A stretch of DNA of 36,678 nucleotides from the NCBI RefSeq assembly GCF_007829525.1, contig NZ_VLJP01000023.1:155291-191968 (forward strand), in the 5' to 3' direction. The translations under genes were made by a program, and so were the position numbers. The notes under the pieces are model-generated. The model saw only the letters and a program-made list of their open reading frames with translations. It was not told the DNA's origin and did not search any database. Every line of letters starts with the position of its first letter. Within the stretch, counting starts at the first letter, position 1. The stretch is from Mesorhizobium sp. J18 (lineage in GTDB: Bacteria; Pseudomonadota; Alphaproteobacteria; Rhizobiales; Rhizobiaceae). This document shows, piece after piece, positions 6,804 to 15,478 of the stretch.

Positions 6804-9755
6804 ATGGCAGATTCGAATCGTTCAAGAATAGCCGACTACGACGGCTTCGCAGACAACGATCCCTTTGCCGAGCTCACCAGGATCATGGGACATGATCCTT
6901 GTCCTCAGCCGGCGAGTTCTGATGAGGATCTCGAGGTCGACTTGGAGAACGAACTCATGGGCGGCCTGGCCGATATGGAAGGTCAGGCGAATCGCTCTGC
7001 CGAGCCGACGGCCTTTGTGCCCCAAGAGGCCGGGGAAGAGCCTGTCGCGGTCGATCCCGACCTTGAGCAGGCGATGGAAGATGAGCTCGACATCCCGCTC
7101 GATCTTGAGGGCGAGTTCGCCTCAGTCTTCGAGGAGGAGTTCCGGCCCGAGGCCGCGCAAGCCGCCAAGGAACATCGGAGGCATGTGCCGGAGGAGGCGG
7201 TTCCCCAGCTTGTCGACGAGGGGAGTTCTCTGTCCATGCAGGACAGTCCGGCTCCCGTCTATGATGAACCGCAGGCTTTCCAGTATCAGGACTATATATC
7301 GGAAGCTTCGGATCCCCGGCAGGCGGAAGCAGAGGAACTGCCTGATATCGATTTTGACGATGACGACCTTGCAGCGGTGGACGCTGATTTCGGACCCGAA
7401 TCCAGTCAGGAATCCAGCGCCGACGAAACTGGAAAGCCAATCACTCATAATGAGGAGTCTTTCGAGAAGGCCGATTGGTCCCCGGTCGAATCAATAGCGA
7501 CGTTGAGTACCGACGAGGCCGCAAGCGCAGCGGGATGGAATGCTGCCTCCGCGCAGGTTCAAGACGAGGCCGAAGAGGCTTTCCTGGCAGATTCAGCCGA
7601 TGATGCAGAACCAGAAGAGCCGGTTGCGGAAGTCGATTGGCAGCAAGACGAGACAGATGGTGCTGTTGCCCCCGATTTTGAGACCATGGAGCCTGTGGAG
7701 CTTGTCGCTCGAGATTCTTCCGCGGATACGGATCAGGATGTTTCGGCCGATTTTGCGGCCTTCACCGAGGAGCATCGTGATCTTGAAGATGAACTGACGG
7801 CTCTCTTGTCGGAACAGGAGGCGGGAGCCGCTGCGCTTGCTGGTTTGACCTCGACGGGAGCCGATGAAGCGGTCGCCTCGGATGGAGAAGAGGCATTCGA
7901 CTATTCGTTGGCGGCGTCGGATCGCCACGATTTCCTGGCGGCCGAAGATCCAGTTGTGGCCGAAGAGTCGTCGGATGAAGAGTTCGATCTGCCTGATGAT
8001 TTTGCCGAACTGGGTGAAGAGGACCTTATGGCAGAGGACGCGTGCCAACCGGCCACCGAAGCCGTAGAGGACGACGATCCTGCGCCATACATTCCCCTTT
8101 CCTCACCGTCCGGTTCCTACCACTCCGAGGCCAATTCCGAGCCTGCCTTGACTGACGCGGACAACTATCAGCCTGAACTGGATGAAAGCACTTTCGCGGC
8201 CGATCAGGAAGTGACAGAAGGAGATCATCAGGCCGCCTTTGCCACGGCTGACGCCGGAGGTGACGTTGCGAATATGCCTGAAATCGAGACAGTCGAAGTG
8301 CCGGACCAAGCGGTCGCCATAGCTGACGATCTCGATATTCCCGATCTGGACCTTGAAGAAGACGTTCCACCGGCATCGGAATTCGATGAGCTGGAAGCCG
8401 AACTTGCCGGTGCCTTCGGCGAGATACCGGTCGAGAGCGTCGGACATACCGCTGCAACGCCGGAAATGACTGCCTCGCCGATGGCAGGACGTGACGGAAC
8501 CGCTGCCGAACATCATATCGATCCGGCGCAGGACGAGCGGGCCTACCTGACAGAGCCGGAACTCGCTGCCGGCTATGCAGCCGCTGTGACCGGTTATCAT
8601 GGCATCGCGCCTGCCAATGCCGAGGATGATTTCGAATTCGATCGAACCGGGTTTGACGGCATGGCTTCCGTAAATTCGCAGGGCCATGCCGATGAGGAGA
8701 AACCCGCGCGGCGCGGCCTGCTTATCGCGGCGGCCGTCGCCGGTATTGCCGTCCTCGGTGGTATTGGAGCCTACGCTTTCTCCTTTGGCGACGGCGGTTC
8801 TTCGACGCCGGCGCTTGTCGAAGCGAGTAACGAGCCGTTCAAGGTAAGGCCGGAAAATCCCGGCGGAACCCAGGTGGCGAACCAGAACAACGAGGTCTAT
8901 CGCCGCGCATCCGGGATAAGCTCTGACGAGAGGCCGGCCCAGGAAAGACTGGTGACCACGACCGAGGAGCCGATCGACGTCGCAGCGCGTACCGGAACCG
9001 AGCCGCGGCTTGCAGATACGTCTGCGGACTCCGTGGAAGGCGAGCAATCGGCTTCTGTGGGAGACACAGTGGCCAAATCCGATGATCGGCTTGATCCGGC
9101 AGTCGATGATACCGGTGCGGGAGATGAAGTTGTAGCCGTGGCCCCTCGCAAGGTAAGGACGCTTGTTGTCCGTCCGGATGGAACTATGGTGCCCACCGAG
9201 ATGCCGGCTGATACGGCAGGCGAGCAGATGGTGGCTTCTGTCGGTGACGGAAGCGCAGCGGAGGCGATGCGCCAACCGTCGTCACCTTCCGATGCCAATG
9301 CGGCTCCCAATGCGCCATCAATCGGTGCAGTGAATGGTGAAAACCCCTTGGCCGAAGCCGTGCCTGTTCCGACTTCCCGGCCTGCCGATGCGCCGGTGGC
9401 ACAGCAGCCCCGCCAGGAAGCGCCTCGTCAGGAGCAGCCTCAGCAAGTGGCATCGGCCGCGACCACTGGAGCGGCGGCCGGCGCCTCCACGCCTGTCGCC
9501 TCGGAGCCGACCAGCAGCTGGTCAGTACAAATATCGTCCCAGCCGACGGCCGAGAGCGCGCAGCAATCCTACGAGGACCTTGCCCGCCGCTATGGCGAAC
9601 TTCTCTCGGGGCGCGGTGTGAATATCGTGAAGGCTGACATAGCGGGGAAGGGAACCTATTATCGCGTGCGGGTCCCTTCCTCTTCCAAGAATGACGCGAT
9701 TGATCTGTGTTCGCGTCTGAAGGCTGCAGGCGGAAGCTGCTTCGTCTCCCAGTAG
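6804..9755 (+). CDS. Large SPOR-domain membrane protein with long acidic N-terminal region
   Basis: A 983-residue protein with one predicted transmembrane helix at about 637-658 (GLLIAAAVAGIAVLGGIGAY). The ~630 residues before it are strikingly acidic and low-complexity (runs of Asp, Glu, Ala), with few hydrophobic stretches. A Pro/Ala/Gln-rich linker leads to a C-terminal SPOR domain (about the last 80 residues, starting SWSVQISSQPTAESA and ending near GGSCFVSQ), a fold that binds denuded glycan strands at division sites. Topology is inferred as cytoplasmic acidic region, one helix and periplasmic SPOR. The start is ATG 6804 (MADSNR), with GGGA just upstream; a GTG at 6792 is an alternative. 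The position between argS and nagZ is conserved in rhizobia and fits a role in cell-wall remodelling or division. The acidic part has no assigned function. Confidence 0.88.
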   Translation: MADSNRSRIADYDGFADNDPFAELTRIMGHDPCPQPASSDEDLEVDLENELMGGLADMEGQANRSAEPTAFVPQEAGEEPVAVDPDLEQAMEDELDIPLDLEGEFASVFEEEFRPEAAQAAKEHRRHVPEEAVPQLVDEGSSLSMQDSPAPVYDEPQAFQYQDYISEASDPRQAEAEELPDIDFDDDDLAAVDADFGPESSQESSADETGKPITHNEESFEKADWSPVESIATLSTDEAASAAGWNAASAQVQDEAEEAFLADSADDAEPEEPVAEVDWQQDETDGAVAPDFETMEPVELVARDSSADTDQDVSADFAAFTEEHRDLEDELTALLSEQEAGAAALAGLTSTGADEAVASDGEEAFDYSLAASDRHDFLAAEDPVVAEESSDEEFDLPDDFAELGEEDLMAEDACQPATEAVEDDDPAPYIPLSSPSGSYHSEANSEPALTDADNYQPELDESTFAADQEVTEGDHQAAFATADAGGDVANMPEIETVEVPDQAVAIADDLDIPDLDLEEDVPPASEFDELEAELAGAFGEIPVESVGHTAATPEMTASPMAGRDGTAAEHHIDPAQDERAYLTEPELAAGYAAAVTGYHGIAPANAEDDFEFDRTGFDGMASVNSQGHADEEKPARRGLLIAAAVAGIAVLGGIGAYAFSFGDGGSSTPALVEASNEPFKVRPENPGGTQVANQNNEVYRRASGISSDERPAQERLVTTTEEPIDVAARTGTEPRLADTSADSVEGEQSASVGDTVAKSDDRLDPAVDDTGAGDEVVAVAPRKVRTLVVRPDGTMVPTEMPADTAGEQMVASVGDGSAAEAMRQPSSPSDANAAPNAPSIGAVNGENPLAEAVPVPTSRPADAPVAQQPRQEAPRQEQPQQVASAATTGAAAGASTPVASEPTSSWSVQISSQPTAESAQQSYEDLARRYGELLSGRGVNIVKADIAGKGTYYRVRVPSSSKNDAIDLCSRLKAAGGSCFVSQ

Positions 9756-9776
9756 TCCCTGCGGGACCGTCACTTT

Positions 9777-9807
9777 GAAAGCCGCCGTGGGTCCCACGGC
9801 GGCTTTC
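9777..9807 (+). terminator. Intrinsic terminator between the SPOR gene and nagZ
   Basis: A near-perfect inverted repeat: GAAAGCCGCCGTGGG at 9777-9791 and CCCACGGCGGCTTTC at 9793-9807, separated by one T. The stem is GC-rich and bounded by an A-run and a T-run, so it can stop transcription from either side. It lies 22 bp after the SPOR stop and just before nagZ, so nagZ and following genes may need their own promoter or depend on readthrough. Confidence 0.8.
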
Positions 9808-9849
9808 ATGCTTTCCTACAGACGATTCAACTTGGAGGCATGTTGCTTT

Positions 9850-10881
9850 ATGCTCTGTCAAATGAGCGAATCAAAAGCGATGATCCTCGGCGTGTCCGGG
9901 GCACAACTCACCAAAGAGGAAGCGACCTTCTTCCGTGGCGAAATGCCGTGGGGATTCATACTCTTCGCGCGTAATGTGAAAGAGCATAATCAGCTCAGCG
10001 ATTTGGTCGAGGCGATGCGCGACTGCGTTGGCCGGCCGGATGCTCCCATCTTCATCGACCAGGAAGGCGGCCGCGTCCAGCGCCTGCGTCCGCCGCTGGC
10101 TCCCGACTATCCTCCCGCCGCCGCGCTGGGCGAACTCTACTTTAGGGACCGCGAAGCCGGTTTGCGCGCTGCCTGGCTGATGTCGCGGCAGCATGCCTTC
10201 GATCTGGCGCGCTATGGTATTACGGCCGACTGTTTGCCGGTGTTGGATGTGCCTGTGGAGGGCTCGAGCGATGTCATCGGGAGCCGCGCCTATGGCAAGG
10301 ATCCCCAAGTCGTTACCGCTCTTGGCAGAGCGGCCGCTGAAGGCCTGATGGCTGGAGGTCTTTTGCCGGTGATGAAGCACATACCCGGCCACGGGAGGGC
10401 ATTTGTCGACAGCCATCACGAACTGCCGAAGGTTGATGCTTCGCTCAGAGATCTGCGCAAACACGACTTCGTACCTTTCACTGCCTTGAACGACCTGCCG
10501 ATGGCGATGACGGGCCATGTCGTCTATACGGCGATCGATCCAGACAATCCGGCCACGACCTCCGGCAAGGTCATTTCGGAGATTATCCGGGCAGAGATCG
10601 GCTTCGACGGCTTGCTGATGAGCGACGATACCTCCATGAAGGCGCTTTCTGGGGATTTCTCGGAGAGAGCCAAGGCGATCCTTGCAGCAGGCTGTGATCT
10701 GGTTCTTCACTGTAACGGTGTCATGGAAGAGATGTCTGCCGTGGCCAGAAAGACATCTGGTTTGGAGGGGGGAAGTCTTGAACGCGCCCGGCGCGTGCTC
10801 TCTCGGCTGAAGCCTGCCGATGACACCGAGGAGGCGTCCGCGCGTGAGGAATTCGGAGAACTTTTAAACGCCGTAGCCTAA
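9850..10881 (+). CDS. nagZ: Beta-N-acetylhexosaminidase NagZ
   Basis: A 343-residue glycoside hydrolase family 3 enzyme that removes GlcNAc from muropeptides in cytoplasmic cell-wall recycling. Family motifs are clear: FIDQEGGRVQRL near the N-terminus, KHIPGHGRAFVDSHHELP from about residue 176 (the NagZ His loop with its Asp/His), and LMSDDTSM with Asp259 as the likely nucleophile. Two starts are possible: ATG 9850, with GGAGG at 9834-9838 eleven bases upstream, and ATG 9862, which gives the usual family N-terminus MSESKAMILGVSG but has no close ribosome site. I used 9850. It is followed after 15 bp by scpA, an arrangement seen across rhizobia. Confidence 0.94.
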   Translation: MLCQMSESKAMILGVSGAQLTKEEATFFRGEMPWGFILFARNVKEHNQLSDLVEAMRDCVGRPDAPIFIDQEGGRVQRLRPPLAPDYPPAAALGELYFRDREAGLRAAWLMSRQHAFDLARYGITADCLPVLDVPVEGSSDVIGSRAYGKDPQVVTALGRAAAEGLMAGGLLPVMKHIPGHGRAFVDSHHELPKVDASLRDLRKHDFVPFTALNDLPMAMTGHVVYTAIDPDNPATTSGKVISEIIRAEIGFDGLLMSDDTSMKALSGDFSERAKAILAAGCDLVLHCNGVMEEMSAVARKTSGLEGGSLERARRVLSRLKPADDTEEASAREEFGELLNAVA

Positions 10882-10896
10882 GGAGACGGTAGCGAA

Positions 10897-11742
10897 TTGG
10901 CCCAGTCCAACGAACAGCAGGCCGGAAAGCCGATCCCCATGGACAAGCTGTGGGACGACAATCAGGAGGAGCGCGGGGTGTCTGAGCCGGCGCTGACAGT
11001 TGACGTCGCGGGATTCGAAGGGCCGCTGGACTTGCTGCTGCATCTGGCGCGCAACCAGAAGGTCGATCTGGCACGTATCTCGATCCTGGCGCTGGCGGAG
11101 CAATATCTCGAATTTATCGAGCGCGTGCGCCAGATGCGGCTGGAATTGGCTGCTGATTATCTGGTCATGGCTGCCTGGTTGGCCTATCTCAAATCGCGGC
11201 TTCTGATCCCGAAACAGCGGGACGATGAGGGGCAGAGCGGTGAGGACCTGGCAGCCGTTCTGCAATTTCGGCTGAAGCGGCTCGAAGCCATGCGCGACGC
11301 GGCGGCGCGTCTGGTCAACCGCAACCGGCTCGGACGCGATGTCTTTGCGCGTGGCATGCCGGAAGCCGTCATCATGGAGAAACAGAGCCAGTACACGGCG
11401 ACTCTCTACGACCTGCTGACAGCCTATGCAGCGCAGCGGCAGCGCCGCGCGATCACCAATGTGCGCATTGCCAAGCGCGGCGTCTGGTCCCTGAAGGAGG
11501 CGCGCGACATCCTCACGCGCATGATTGGCCAATTCAGTGACTGGACCGCGCTCGACCGCTTCCTGATCCAATATATGACCAGTTCCGAGGAAAGGGCGAC
11601 TGCGCTCGCAAGCTCGTTCGCGGCGAGCCTTGAGCTTGTGCGGGAAGGCGAATTGGAAATTCGCCAGCATGAGGCCTTTGCTCCCCTCTATATGAGAAAT
11701 CGCCGGAAAACGCCGAATATGGCGGAGGTAATCCATGACTGA
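10897..11742 (+). CDS. scpA: Segregation and condensation protein A
   Basis: A 281-residue kleisin that bridges the SMC dimer and, with ScpB, compacts and segregates the chromosome. The N-terminal kleisin helix motif FEGPLDLLLHLARNQKVDL at about residues 39-57 and the following ALAEQYLEFIE and WLAYLKSRLLIPK segments are diagnostic. The C-terminal winged-helix part ends around EAFAPLYMRNRRK. The start is TTG at 10897, with AGGAG at 10881-10885 upstream; an in-frame ATG at 10939 would still keep the core. It overlaps scpB by 8 bp, implying translational coupling. About 35 N-terminal residues before the kleisin core appear poorly conserved. Confidence 0.94.
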   Translation: MAQSNEQQAGKPIPMDKLWDDNQEERGVSEPALTVDVAGFEGPLDLLLHLARNQKVDLARISILALAEQYLEFIERVRQMRLELAADYLVMAAWLAYLKSRLLIPKQRDDEGQSGEDLAAVLQFRLKRLEAMRDAAARLVNRNRLGRDVFARGMPEAVIMEKQSQYTATLYDLLTAYAAQRQRRAITNVRIAKRGVWSLKEARDILTRMIGQFSDWTALDRFLIQYMTSSEERATALASSFAASLELVREGELEIRQHEAFAPLYMRNRRKTPNMAEVIHD

Positions 11743-12472
11743 AGGTGGCAATGTAGTGCCCTTCGTGAACGACGAAGAGGAACACGGACCCGAATCTGCG
11801 GGCAACCCCGCCAAGCGCCTCTATCTCATGGAGGCCAAGCGTATGGTCGAAGCCATGATTTTCGCTAGCGCCGAACCGATCTCGGAAAAGGCACTTGTGG
11901 CGCGGCTTCCCGACGGGATCGATGTCGCTCCGGTGCTGCAGGACCTGAAACGCGACTACGAGCGGCGCGGCGTCAATCTGGTGCGCGTGGGAGAGGCTTG
12001 GGCCTTTCGCACGGCCAGCGATCTTTCCTTCCTGATGAGCCGTAATGCCGTTCAGCAGAAGAAGCTCTCGCGGGCCGCTCTCGAAGTGTTGGCCATTGTC
12101 GCTTACCACCAGCCGGTCACGCGGGCCGAGATCGAGGAGATCCGGGGTGTAGAGACATCCAAGGGTACGCTGGACACGCTCATGGAGACCGGCTGGGTCA
12201 GGATGCGTGGCCGCCGTCGTACGCCCGGCAGGCCGGTGACATACGGCACGACGGATGCGTTCCTGGACCATTTCGGGCTCGAGGAGCTTCGCGATCTGCC
12301 CGGCATAGAGGAATTGAAGGGCGCTGGGTTGTTGTCACCGCGCATGCCGTCCAACTTCTCCGTGCCCCAGCCGCTTTCCGATCCCGATGCTCTCACCGAG
12401 GACGAGGATCCGCTGACGGATATCGATCTTGAGGAACTTGGTCTGTTGACACCTCGCGTCGAGGATGATTGA
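11735..12472 (+). CDS. scpB: Segregation and condensation protein B
   Basis: A 245-residue winged-helix protein that dimerises and binds ScpA in the SMC condensin complex. Recognisable segments are EAMIFASAEPISEKAL in the first winged helix, LSRAALEVLAIVAYHQPVTR with EIEEIRGVET in the second, and the loop RTPGRPVTYGTTDAFLDHFG. An acidic C-terminal tail of about 40 residues follows (DPDALTEDEDPLTDIDLEE). GGAGG lies before the ATG at 11735, which overlaps the end of scpA. The family usually ends soon after the second winged helix, and acidic tails are common in alphaproteobacterial versions. Confidence 0.94.
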   Translation: MTEGGNVVPFVNDEEEHGPESAGNPAKRLYLMEAKRMVEAMIFASAEPISEKALVARLPDGIDVAPVLQDLKRDYERRGVNLVRVGEAWAFRTASDLSFLMSRNAVQQKKLSRAALEVLAIVAYHQPVTRAEIEEIRGVETSKGTLDTLMETGWVRMRGRRRTPGRPVTYGTTDAFLDHFGLEELRDLPGIEELKGAGLLSPRMPSNFSVPQPLSDPDALTEDEDPLTDIDLEELGLLTPRVEDD

Positions 12473-12531
12473 CCGCATTGGAGCCGGCAAATGAAGCCGG
12501 TCGAATGCGATCTTTCGGAAGGCGCGGTCGG

Positions 12532-13626
12532 ATGACTGAGGCAGCGCAGAAGTCTACTGCGGGTGTCACATTCGCCGCCCGCCTGTCCTTTGAGCATATC
12601 AGCCACCGCTTTTCCGACCACACTGCTGCTCTTCACGATGTCACGCTCACGGCGGAGCCAGGCGAGGTGCTATGCCTCCTTGGTCCCTCCGGCTCAGGCA
12701 AGACGACGTTGCTCAGGATTGCCGCCGGCATAGAGCCTCAAAGCGCGGGCAGGGTGCTTCTCAACGATCGCGAGATAGCGGGGCCGTCTGTATTCCTGCC
12801 GCCGGAGCAGCGGTCTATAGGCTTGGTTTTCCAGGATTTTGCGCTGTTTCCCCATATGACGATCCTCGACAATGTGCGCTTCGGGCTGACGGCGCTTTCA
12901 CGCGAGGAAGCCCGGCGCGAGGCGATCATCGCGCTGGAGCGGGTAGGGCTTGCTCACTATGCGGCTGCCTATCCGCACATCCTTTCTGGCGGCGAGCAGC
13001 AACGTGTCGCATTGGCGCGGGCGCTTGTACCCCGTCCTGCCGTGCTTCTGATGGACGAGCCCTTTTCCGGTCTCGATTCCCGCCTCAAGGATTCCGTGCG
13101 CGCCGAAACGCTGGATATATTGCGGCAGAGCCGGGCCACAGCCATCGTCGTGACCCACGATGCGGAGGAAGCAATGCGCATGGGCGACCGCATTGCGCTT
13201 TTGAAGGATGGCCGGCTGATCCAGGTAGGAAGGGCGCAGGAACTTTATCAGTCTCCTGCAAGTCTTTTCGTCGCCGGCTTTTTCTCCGAACTCAATATCC
13301 TGGATGCAGATGCCAGACATGGCGCTGTCGAGACGCCGCTTGGCCGGTTCGAAGCACCCGGCCTTGCCGATGGAACGCCGGTGGCCGTAGCCATCCGGCT
13401 TTCGGGATTCGATGTGGGCGAAAGGATTGGCGATATTCCCGCCCGGGTGGTATCACGCCGTTTCCTAGGCGTCGTCGAACTCCTGGAGTTGGCGGTGCCG
13501 GGCGCGGATTTTCACCTTCGCGCCAGAGTGCGCTGCGGCGCATTGTCATCCCAGGCGAAGGATATCTGGCTGTCGATCAGAAAGTCTGATGTTCTTGTGT
13601 TTGAAAGACAGCCCGAAAACGCATAA
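12532..13626 (+). CDS. FbpC/PotA-like ABC transporter ATP-binding protein, no permease adjacent
   Basis: A 364-residue ABC ATPase. Walker A GPSGSGKTT is at 51-59, the Q-loop Gln at 101, signature LSGGEQQR at 151-158, Walker B VLLMDEP at 171-177 and the H-loop His at 209 (VVTHDAEEA). The C-terminal ~120 residues resemble the regulatory/TOBE part of iron(III), spermidine or thiosulfate importers. The start is ATG 12532, with GGAAGG nine bases upstream; earlier in-frame starts (TTG 12469, ATG 12505) lack this. No permease or binding-protein gene is nearby: scpB lies before it and tatA after it. It may serve a distant transporter, or a partner complex may have been lost. The substrate cannot be inferred with confidence. 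Confidence 0.88.
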   Translation: MTEAAQKSTAGVTFAARLSFEHISHRFSDHTAALHDVTLTAEPGEVLCLLGPSGSGKTTLLRIAAGIEPQSAGRVLLNDREIAGPSVFLPPEQRSIGLVFQDFALFPHMTILDNVRFGLTALSREEARREAIIALERVGLAHYAAAYPHILSGGEQQRVALARALVPRPAVLLMDEPFSGLDSRLKDSVRAETLDILRQSRATAIVVTHDAEEAMRMGDRIALLKDGRLIQVGRAQELYQSPASLFVAGFFSELNILDADARHGAVETPLGRFEAPGLADGTPVAVAIRLSGFDVGERIGDIPARVVSRRFLGVVELLELAVPGADFHLRARVRCGALSSQAKDIWLSIRKSDVLVFERQPENA

Positions 13627-13677
13627 ATCAATGAGAGCCTGTCTTAGGCTTGGGAAAAGTTCGAAAGAGACGAATAA

Positions 13678-13902
13678 ATGGGTTCCTTTTCTATTTGGCA
13701 CTGGCTCATCGTGCTCGTGGTCGTTCTCCTGCTCTTCGGTCGGGGCAAAATCCCCGAGCTGATGGGAGACATGGCCAAGGGCATCAAGAGCTTCAAGAAG
13801 GGTATGTCGGAGGACGAGGAGAACGCCGACGATACCCGAACGGTCGAGCATCGCACCGACGAGACGGTGAAGGCACCGAAGGAAAAGGCAAGCAAGACCT
13901 GA
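13678..13902 (+). CDS. tatA: Sec-independent translocase subunit TatA
   Basis: A 74-residue protein with an N-terminal membrane helix (about 4-20, [19 protein letters not shown]) and the FG(R)GK hinge followed by an amphipathic helix [18 protein letters not shown], then a charged tail. This is the pore-forming or membrane-thinning subunit of the twin-arginine export system for folded proteins. It begins the tatA-tatB-tatC block; tatB follows after 54 bp. Length is typical. GAAAGAG lies about ten bases before the ATG. Confidence 0.95.
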   Translation: MGSFSIWHWLIVLVVVLLLFGRGKIPELMGDMAKGIKSFKKGMSEDEENADDTRTVEHRTDETVKAPKEKASKT

Positions 13903-13956
13903 GCTGCGTGGCCGGTTTTGCCTGCCGTTTCGCCTTGCTATCTGGATTGATGGTCC

Positions 13957-14535
13957 ATGTTTGACGTCGGCTGGCCTGAACTGCTGGTGATTGCGATCGT
14001 CATGATCGTGGTCGTGGGGCCGAAGGATTTGCCGCGAATGCTGCGGCAGTTCGGCCGCACGACAGCCAAGTTGCGCGCAATGGCGGGCGATTTTCGCAAG
14101 CAATTTGATGAAGCGCTCAAGGAAGCGGAACTGGACGAGGTCCGCAACATTGCCAATGAAGCGCGCAAATTCGATCCTCGCAATGAGATCAGGAAGCATC
14201 TGAGTCCGATGGAGAAAGCCGCGCAGGATGTGCGAGACGGCTTCGACGCGGCCATGAAGCCGAAGCCGTCAACCTCGGCAGAACCAGCCAGCGCAACGGC
14301 CCATCCGGCCAAGCCACTCAAGGCAGGGCCGACCGGCATGGCCACAGAGGCGATCCGGTCCTCCAGCGTGCCCGCGGTCGAAAAGTCGAAGACGACACCC
14401 AAGCCGAGAGCGAAGGCAGGTGTGGCCAAAGCCGTTTCTCCGGCCGCCGCGAAAAAGTCCAGATCAGCGGCACCCAGGAAGGCTGCGGCTACCAAGCCTG
14501 CCAGCGGCAAGAAAACATCCGGAACGAGCAAGTGA
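13957..14535 (+). CDS. tatB: Sec-independent translocase subunit TatB
   Basis: A 192-residue Tat receptor component that binds twin-arginine signals together with TatC. It opens with MFDVGWPELLVIAIVMIVVV, a membrane helix containing the conserved Glu at position 8, then GPKDLPRMLRQFGRTTAKLR, the TatB hinge and amphipathic helix. A coiled region (about 45-110) is followed by a Lys/Ala/Pro/Ser-rich tail of about 85 residues with low complexity. The stop overlaps the GTG start of tatC (GTGA), so the two are likely translationally coupled. Confidence 0.95.
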   Translation: MFDVGWPELLVIAIVMIVVVGPKDLPRMLRQFGRTTAKLRAMAGDFRKQFDEALKEAELDEVRNIANEARKFDPRNEIRKHLSPMEKAAQDVRDGFDAAMKPKPSTSAEPASATAHPAKPLKAGPTGMATEAIRSSSVPAVEKSKTTPKPRAKAGVAKAVSPAAAKKSRSAAPRKAAATKPASGKKTSGTSK

Positions 14536-15398
14536 GCGCCGAAGACGACGAAATCGAGAAATCCTCGGCCCCCCTTATCGAGCACCTGATCGAACTGCGC
14601 CAGCGGCTGATATGGGCGATCGCAGGGTTCTTTGTGGCATTCCTGGCCTGCTTCTTTTTTGCAAAGCAGATATTCAACCTGCTGGTCATTCCCTTTCAAT
14701 GGGCGACCGAGTGGGCTGGCCTGGATTCGGACAAGGTCGATCTGATCTATACTGCTCCGCAGGAATTCTTTTTCACGCAGATCAAGCTGGCGATGTTCGG
14801 TGGGCTCGTGATTGCCTTTCCGGTTATCGCGACACAGATTTATAAATTCGTTGCTCCGGGCCTTTACCGTAATGAGCGGCGGGCCTTTCTGCCCTTTCTG
14901 ATTGCTTCGCCTATCCTGTTTCTGCTAGGCGGTGCGCTCGTTTATTTCTTCTTCACCCCTATGGTGATGCTGTTCTTCCTGTCGATGCAGCAGGTGGGGC
15001 CTGACAACGAAATCCAGATTTCCTTGCTGCCGCGGGTTTCCGAATATCTCGGTCTCATCATGACCCTGATTCTGTCCTTCGGACTCGTATTTCAGCTTCC
15101 CGTGGTCACCACGCTGATGGCTCGCGTCGGACTGCTCAGTTCGCAGGGACTGGTGGATAAGCGCAAATATGCAATCGTCGGTGCCTTCATTGTCGCAGCG
15201 GTGCTGACGCCGCCTGATCCTGTCAGCCAGATCGGCCTTGCGATTCCGACCATCCTTCTCTACGAGATTTCCATCTGGACCGCCCGGATGGTGGAACGGA
15301 AACGCGAGGAAGAGAAAGCGGCGAACGAGCAGGCAGCAGCGGAAGCCAACGCTGAACCGGTCGTTGCCAATGCCAAGGCAAAGGAAGGCGGCGCTTAG
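14532..15398 (+). CDS. tatC: Sec-independent translocase subunit TatC
   Basis: A 288-residue inner-membrane protein with six predicted helices, the core receptor of the Tat translocase. Family segments are PLIEHLIELRQRLIWA in the N-terminal loop, FKFVAPGLYRNERRAF-like sequence around 100-115 (here YKFVAPGLYRNERRAFLPF), FQLPVV and the late YAIVGAFIVAAVLTPPDP. The last ~35 residues form a charged Ala/Glu-rich cytoplasmic tail. The start is GTG at 14532, overlapping the tatB stop. serS follows after 80 bp. Confidence 0.96.
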   Translation: MSAEDDEIEKSSAPLIEHLIELRQRLIWAIAGFFVAFLACFFFAKQIFNLLVIPFQWATEWAGLDSDKVDLIYTAPQEFFFTQIKLAMFGGLVIAFPVIATQIYKFVAPGLYRNERRAFLPFLIASPILFLLGGALVYFFFTPMVMLFFLSMQQVGPDNEIQISLLPRVSEYLGLIMTLILSFGLVFQLPVVTTLMARVGLLSSQGLVDKRKYAIVGAFIVAAVLTPPDPVSQIGLAIPTILLYEISIWTARMVERKREEEKAANEQAAAEANAEPVVANAKAKEGGA

Positions 15399-15478
15399 CC
15401 GATTTCCCATTCTGATTCGCATTTTCTCACTCTTCCGGCAGCGGTCTCATACGCAATCCCGCGACCGGAAGTCTGATC

